Part shown: one piece after another, positions 60,211 through 64,000 of the stretch
How the letters are laid out: each line of letters starts with the position of its first letter
How positions within the stretch are numbered: the stretch's first letter is position 1
Assembly (NCBI GenBank): GCA_030066975.1
Contig: JASJAO010000001.1
Location: 372,001-436,000, forward strand
Direction of reading: 5' to 3'
DNA from: Henriciella sp.
Lineage (GTDB): Bacteria; Pseudomonadota; Alphaproteobacteria; Caulobacterales; Hyphomonadaceae
Length of the DNA stretch: 64,000 nt
Position numbers and translations under genes: made by a program
The notes under the pieces: generated by a model
The model's input: only the letters and a program-made list of their open reading frames with translations
Told to the model about the DNA's origin: nothing
The model's database searches: none

Positions 60211-62667
60211 GTGAATAGACCCAGATCAAGCCACATGCTTATGGCAACGGCGAGCGTCGCACTGCTCGCAGGCGCCGCCTTTGCGCAGGATGATGCTATC
60301 TCATCAGATGAAGAAAGCGGGCTGAAGTTTGACAAAGTCGTCGTCACAGGTGTGGCGAGTGGCACAGCAAAGCTCGACACCAGTGTGTCCGTCAGCACCG
60401 TTGATTTCGAAGACGCGTTCAAGACCGCACCCCGCTCCCTCGGGGAGCTTTACAGGTCGATACCGGGTGTCCGCTCTGAGCCTGCAACCGGTGAAGGTAA
60501 TGGCAGTATCGCGGTCCGCGGTATCCCCCTTGCGACCGGCGGTTACAAGTATGTTCAGTTGCAGGAAGACGGTCTGCCTGTTCTGCAATTTGGTGACATC
60601 GTGGCCGGTAATGTTCCGAACTATGTCCGCGGCGATTTTGCGCTGGATCGGATTGAATCGGTTCGTGGTGGTAGCGCCTCGACCCTCGCCACGTATGCGC
60701 CGGGTGGCATCATCAACCATATCAGCAAGACCGGCGAAGACGGAGACGGCGGTTCGATCGGCGTTAGCCTTGGGCTCGACTATGATGAGATCCGCTATGA
60801 TTTCGACTATGGCGGCGAGATCGCAAACGATCTCTTCTTCCATGTCGGCGGATTCTATCGCGAAGGTGAGGGCACGCGCGATATTGGCTATGACGGAAAT
60901 CAAGGCGGTCAGTTCAAAGCCAATCTAACCAAGCGGTTCGACAATGGCTATGTTCGCCTGTCATACAAGAACCTGGACGACAATATCGCAACCTATACAC
61001 GTGCTCCGGCGAGCGCGAATGGCGGCGAATTTGGCTCGGTTCCCGGATTTGATGGGCGCGACCAGGCTGTGTCCAGTGCTTTGAGAACCAATGCACCAAA
61101 GCTCGATTATCTTGGTCAGCCGCTCACGCGCGATGTCTCCGATGGAATCACAACCAAGTCTGAAGCTTTTGGGGTTGAAGCGTCCTTTGATCTTGATGGT
61201 GGCTGGACTCTGACAAATCGGTTCCGGACGTCTGATACGAGCGGTGACTTCATTGCCCCGCTTGCGCTCAACTATGGCGATGCAGTTGATTTGGCCGCCG
61301 ATGGCTTCTGGGCCTGTGGCTGTGATCCAACCCTGACCTATGCCAACGGGCCGAATGCGGGCCAACCTTTCTCCGGCGATGCACTCGGTATTCTGGAGCT
61401 CGATTTTAATCTGGATGATCTCGGTCTCACCGTGAACGATTTGCGGCTGTCGAAGGATTTCGACAATGTGACTGTGACTGGTGGCCTTTACACCTCGCAG
61501 CAAACGATCAAGCAAACCTGGAACAATTGGGAATATTACATCGTTGAAGCGGTCGGCGATAACGCCGCTGGCATCGCCATCACCGATTCCGATACCGGCG
61601 AGCTGGTGTCCGGTCCGGGCGGCGTGTCCGGGAATGCGTTCCTGTCCTATTTCCTGGATCTGGAGTACGATACGATCGCACCCTATATCGACGTCAACAT
61701 CGAGCTTGACCGTCTGACCCTGAACGGCAGCATCCGTCAGGACACGACAGAGGTGACAGGCTTTGCCGCCAAAGCTGGTAAGTTCTTCGGAACGGGCGTT
61801 GTGCCAACCGACCTGAACAATGACGGTGATACGACCGATGTTCTGGACAATGTTGCCATCGCTCAAGAGGGCGTGACCGATCTTGCCACCAATGCCGACT
61901 ATGAGCGGGACTTTACCTCCTACTCCTTCGGCGCCAACTTTGCCGTGTCGGACAATCAGGCTGTGTTTGCCCGCTACAGTAAGGGCGGGGTGCTGGTTGC
62001 AGACCGCCTTTGGGATGGCAGCACGCTCGACAATAATCGCCTGGAAGCGGCCAATACCGGTCTTCTGGAAGGGATCGACGAGGTTCGGCAGGCGGAGATC
62101 GGCTACAAGTATAACGGTCCGAACTTCGACGCCTTTGTTACAGGCTTCTGGACCGAGTCCGACGAGACACAATCGGAAGTCACGCAGCAACGTGTCTTTA
62201 CCCAGACTTATGAAGCCTATGGTATAGAAGTTGAGGCGATTGCCGAGTTTGGTGACTTTATCATCAACGGGAATTTCACCTGGACAGATGCTGAGATTAT
62301 CGAGGCAGATGATCCCACGCTGATCGGCAACCGCCCGAACCGTCAGGCTGATTACATTTTTACGGTCACGCCTGAGTATAACCGGGACCGCCTGTCAGTC
62401 GGGGCGTCTTTTGTCGGCAGTGGAGACTTCTTCCACGGCGATACCGAAACCGTGAAGCAGGATGCCTATATCCTCGTCCACGGCTTTGTCAGCTACGACC
62501 TTACGGACGATCTGACATTGAGCGTGAATGCAAACAATCTGTTCGATGAGTTTGTAAACAGCTTCAGTGAAAGTGGCATCTTTACGGGGCCGAATGGCAC
62601 GTCTGTAAACCTTGCGGAAAATCTAAACGGGCGCACGGTATCAGCCTCGCTCAAGTATAGTTTCTGA
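60211..62667 (+). CDS. TonB-dependent receptor of a carbohydrate uptake module
   Basis: An 818-residue outer-membrane receptor. The start is GTG 60211 with GGGAGG six bases upstream; the frame is open from 59917, but the signal peptide MNRPRSSHMLMATASVALLAGAAFAQ begins here. Plug residues include VVVTGVASGTAKLDTSVSV and VRGGSASTLATYAPGGIIN near 150, which differs from the siderophore-type GPQGTLFG motif and is seen in sugar or oligosaccharide receptors. The chain ends SASLKYSF. A ROK kinase lies divergently upstream and two dehydrogenases follow. Confidence 0.9.
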   Translation: MNRPRSSHMLMATASVALLAGAAFAQDDAISSDEESGLKFDKVVVTGVASGTAKLDTSVSVSTVDFEDAFKTAPRSLGELYRSIPGVRSEPATGEGNGSIAVRGIPLATGGYKYVQLQEDGLPVLQFGDIVAGNVPNYVRGDFALDRIESVRGGSASTLATYAPGGIINHISKTGEDGDGGSIGVSLGLDYDEIRYDFDYGGEIANDLFFHVGGFYREGEGTRDIGYDGNQGGQFKANLTKRFDNGYVRLSYKNLDDNIATYTRAPASANGGEFGSVPGFDGRDQAVSSALRTNAPKLDYLGQPLTRDVSDGITTKSEAFGVEASFDLDGGWTLTNRFRTSDTSGDFIAPLALNYGDAVDLAADGFWACGCDPTLTYANGPNAGQPFSGDALGILELDFNLDDLGLTVNDLRLSKDFDNVTVTGGLYTSQQTIKQTWNNWEYYIVEAVGDNAAGIAITDSDTGELVSGPGGVSGNAFLSYFLDLEYDTIAPYIDVNIELDRLTLNGSIRQDTTEVTGFAAKAGKFFGTGVVPTDLNNDGDTTDVLDNVAIAQEGVTDLATNADYERDFTSYSFGANFAVSDNQAVFARYSKGGVLVADRLWDGSTLDNNRLEAANTGLLEGIDEVRQAEIGYKYNGPNFDAFVTGFWTESDETQSEVTQQRVFTQTYEAYGIEVEAIAEFGDFIINGNFTWTDAEIIEADDPTLIGNRPNRQADYIFTVTPEYNRDRLSVGASFVGSGDFFHGDTETVKQDAYILVHGFVSYDLTDDLTLSVNANNLFDEFVNSFSESGIFTGPNGTSVNLAENLNGRTVSASLKYSF

Positions 62668-62679
62668 TTGCACAAATAG

Positions 62680-62716
62680 CCGGTCTTCCTAATCCTCCGT
62701 CCCACGGGAAGACCGG
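62680..62716 (+). terminator. Stem-loop after the TonB receptor gene
   Basis: A 10-bp perfect stem, CCGGTCTTCC (62680-62689) and GGAAGACCGG (62707-62716), with a 17-base loop, starting 13 bases after the stop codon. A short TT follows rather than a T run. It would reduce read-through into the dehydrogenase gene at 62755. Confidence 0.6.
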
Positions 62717-62754
62717 TTCCTCCCAAAACTTGTTCTTGCAGAGGATTTTGAACC

Positions 62755-63708
62755 ATGTTGGCTGCACTTCTGGATCAATCAGGATTTCGAGTTGAAGAAC
62801 GAAACGCGCCGGTTCCGGGGCCCGGCGAAGTGCTGGTCAAAACCCTGGCTTGCGGAATCTGCGGTGGGGACCAGCACACATTTTCAGTTCGCGACCGTCT
62901 AAAAGACAATGAAATCCTTCTGGGGCATGAAGGCACGGGCAATGTGGTTGCCGTTGGCGAGGGCGTCACCGCGTTTCAGGTGGGCGACCTTGTGACCTCT
63001 CTGCGCGGCGCGTTTGCTGAGTACTTCATCACGCCGGAAGCGGAAACGATGAAAGTGCCCGCGAATGTTGATCCACGCCATGCGCTGGGCGAGCCCGTCG
63101 CATGCTGTGTCCATGCCTCCTGGCGGTTTGGAACCAAGCCCGGCGATACCGTTGCCGTGGTTGGTTGTGGTTTTATGGGGCTGATCTGTATGCAGTTGGC
63201 GAAACTGCAGGGGGCAGGCCGGATTGTTGCCATCGACCCGGTCGACTATCGCCGCGATGTTGCGCTACGCCTCGGGGCAGATGAGGCGATGAGCCCGGAC
63301 AATGTCCCCAATTATGACCCGGACGAGGGGCTGTTCGACATCGTGATCGAAGCCACTGGGGTCCCGTCTGCACTTGAGCTGTCGACTGATCTGGTCAAAC
63401 AGCACGGCATAGTGAGCCTGATCGGCTATCATGAGAGCCAGAACGGGCAACGCTCGGTCAATATGCAACGGTGGAATTTCAAAGCCATCGATGTGATCAA
63501 CGGTCATGTCCGCCGCGATGACGAAAAATTCCAGGCCATGGTTGAAGGGGTCAATCTGATCGCGGACGGTAAGCTCCAAACCGCGCCTTTGGTCGATCAG
63601 TATCAGCTTGAAGATATCTCGGTCGCCTTTGACGACATCTTCGGCCGCCAAAAGGAATTGTTCAAAGTCGTACTTGTGACGGATGAATTATCAGAGACGA
63701 CCGAATGA
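62755..63708 (+). CDS. Zinc-type MDR dehydrogenase (sugar or inositol dehydrogenase-like)
   Basis: A 317-residue medium-chain dehydrogenase. The catalytic zinc ligands are Cys in GICGGD (about residue 39), His in LGHEGTG (about 62-68) and the later region. The Cys-rich structural zinc lobe of classic alcohol dehydrogenases is missing. The Rossmann loop is VAVVGCGFMGLICMQ near residue 131. It differs from plain MDR oxidoreductases by the shorter N-terminal part. Start ATG 62755 has AGAGGA about ten bases upstream. It overlaps the next gene by four bases (ATGA), so the two dehydrogenases form a unit for oxidation of a sugar or polyol. Confidence 0.85.
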   Translation: MLAALLDQSGFRVEERNAPVPGPGEVLVKTLACGICGGDQHTFSVRDRLKDNEILLGHEGTGNVVAVGEGVTAFQVGDLVTSLRGAFAEYFITPEAETMKVPANVDPRHALGEPVACCVHASWRFGTKPGDTVAVVGCGFMGLICMQLAKLQGAGRIVAIDPVDYRRDVALRLGADEAMSPDNVPNYDPDEGLFDIVIEATGVPSALELSTDLVKQHGIVSLIGYHESQNGQRSVNMQRWNFKAIDVINGHVRRDDEKFQAMVEGVNLIADGKLQTAPLVDQYQLEDISVAFDDIFGRQKELFKVVLVTDELSETTE

Positions 63709-64000
63709 TCCGGATCGGCTTACTCGGGACATCGAGAGTCTGCCTCGATGCCATGATAAAGCCCGCGTCGGCGCGATCCGATGTCGAAATCGCGGCTGCA
63801 GCCTCCCGGTCTCTTGAGCGCGCGAACGCGTTTGCGAGAGCGCATCAGATCAGTCGCGCATTTGGCAGCTATGACGATCTGATCCGGGATCCACAGATCG
63901 ACCTTGTCTATATTGGTCTTCCGCCCAGCGCGCATTGTGAGTGGGTGATCAAGGCTGTGCAGGCCGGCAAGCACGTTCTATGCGAAAAACCTCTGGCCAT
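63705..64000 (+). CDS. Gfo/Idh/MocA-family oxidoreductase, 5' part
   Basis: The gene runs off the right edge; 98 codons are visible. The N-terminal Rossmann fold reads MIRIGLLGTSRVCLDAMI, then a beta-alpha repeat to FGSYDDLIRDPQIDLVYIGLPPSAHCEWVIKAVQAGKHVLCEKPLA. The GLP-P-x-x-H and CEKPLA motifs are hallmarks of the family, with the Lys of EKP in the active site. The ATG overlaps the previous stop codon, so it is translated with the MDR dehydrogenase. It is likely a second NAD(P)-dependent sugar or inositol dehydrogenase of the same module. Confidence 0.88.
   Translation, partial: MIRIGLLGTSRVCLDAMIKPASARSDVEIAAAASRSLERANAFARAHQISRAFGSYDDLIRDPQIDLVYIGLPPSAHCEWVIKAVQAGKHVLCEKPLA

Noticed and set aside
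60961-62190. A 409-codon open frame antisense to the TonB receptor at 60211-62667
   Set aside because: It has no domain, no ribosome site and the composition of a frame shadow; the plus-strand gene shows clear TBDR motifs throughout the same stretch.
1-64000. CRISPR arrays, insertion sequences, prophage, tRNA or rRNA genes
   Set aside because: No regular spaced repeats, transposase or phage motifs, and no tRNA- or rRNA-like segment were seen in the intergenic regions by eye; a tRNA scan was not possible.

Overview
The window is a gene-dense stretch of a moderately GC-rich Gram-negative chromosome. The best fit is an alphaproteobacterium of the Hyphomonadaceae/Maricaulales or sphingomonad kind. 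Reasons: a Fur/Mur protein lacking the CxxC zinc site, three large TonB-dependent receptors (TBDRs), a spinster-like MFS transporter, and an Anbu/ATP-grasp gene group. This placement is inference; no rRNA or tRNA gene is present to test it.

Layout. 1-2.9 kb: end of fabI, an SDR oxidoreductase, a flavodoxin-fold quinone reductase and a nitroreductase resembling iodotyrosine deiodinase. 2.9-10 kb, all minus strand and tightly packed: circularly permuted ATP-grasp, alpha-E protein, transglutaminase, Anbu proteasome-like hydrolase, tsaB, rimI, fur/mur, uridine kinase, CAP-domain protein. 10.1-15.2 kb: an RND efflux operon (adaptor, pump, TetR regulator last) with a TetR-type palindrome before the adaptor.

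15.8-27.8 kb: an apparently complete chlorophenol/chlorocatechol (modified ortho-cleavage) module in two converging arms. The plus arm holds a small secreted protein, a TBDR, chloromuconate cycloisomerase and a TfdB-type chlorophenol hydroxylase. The minus arm holds a LysR regulator, chlorocatechol 1,2-dioxygenase, dienelactone hydrolase, maleylacetate reductase, an NrtS-like membrane protein, a peroxiredoxin-like protein and a two-subunit CoA-transferase. Together they would take a chlorophenol through chlorocatechol, chloromuconate, dienelactone and maleylacetate to 3-oxoadipate and its CoA ester. Next come a YdeP-type molybdoenzyme and a convergent mobA-like gene.

31-42 kb is an envelope/signalling neighbourhood: a Crp/Fnr regulator, an RND/MMPL transporter fused to a LolA-like domain, a DUF1302-like outer-membrane protein, a small FecR-like secreted protein, a CHASE2-class III cyclase and a TPR-CHAT lipoprotein with an intact His/Cys pair. 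42.2-48 kb: AraC regulator, TBDR, MFS transporter and lipoprotein hydrolase, which look like one import-and-catabolism unit, then an EF-hand lipoprotein.

49-59 kb: a two-component system, a BamA-family protein flanked by two DUF2141 proteins, and a 1167-residue autotransporter. 59-64 kb: a carbohydrate module with a ROK kinase, TBDR, zinc-type dehydrogenase and the start of a Gfo/Idh/MocA dehydrogenase that runs off the window. I saw no insertion sequences, CRISPR arrays or phage genes. Where a late start with a clear ribosome-binding site beat the longest reading frame, I used the late start and said so.
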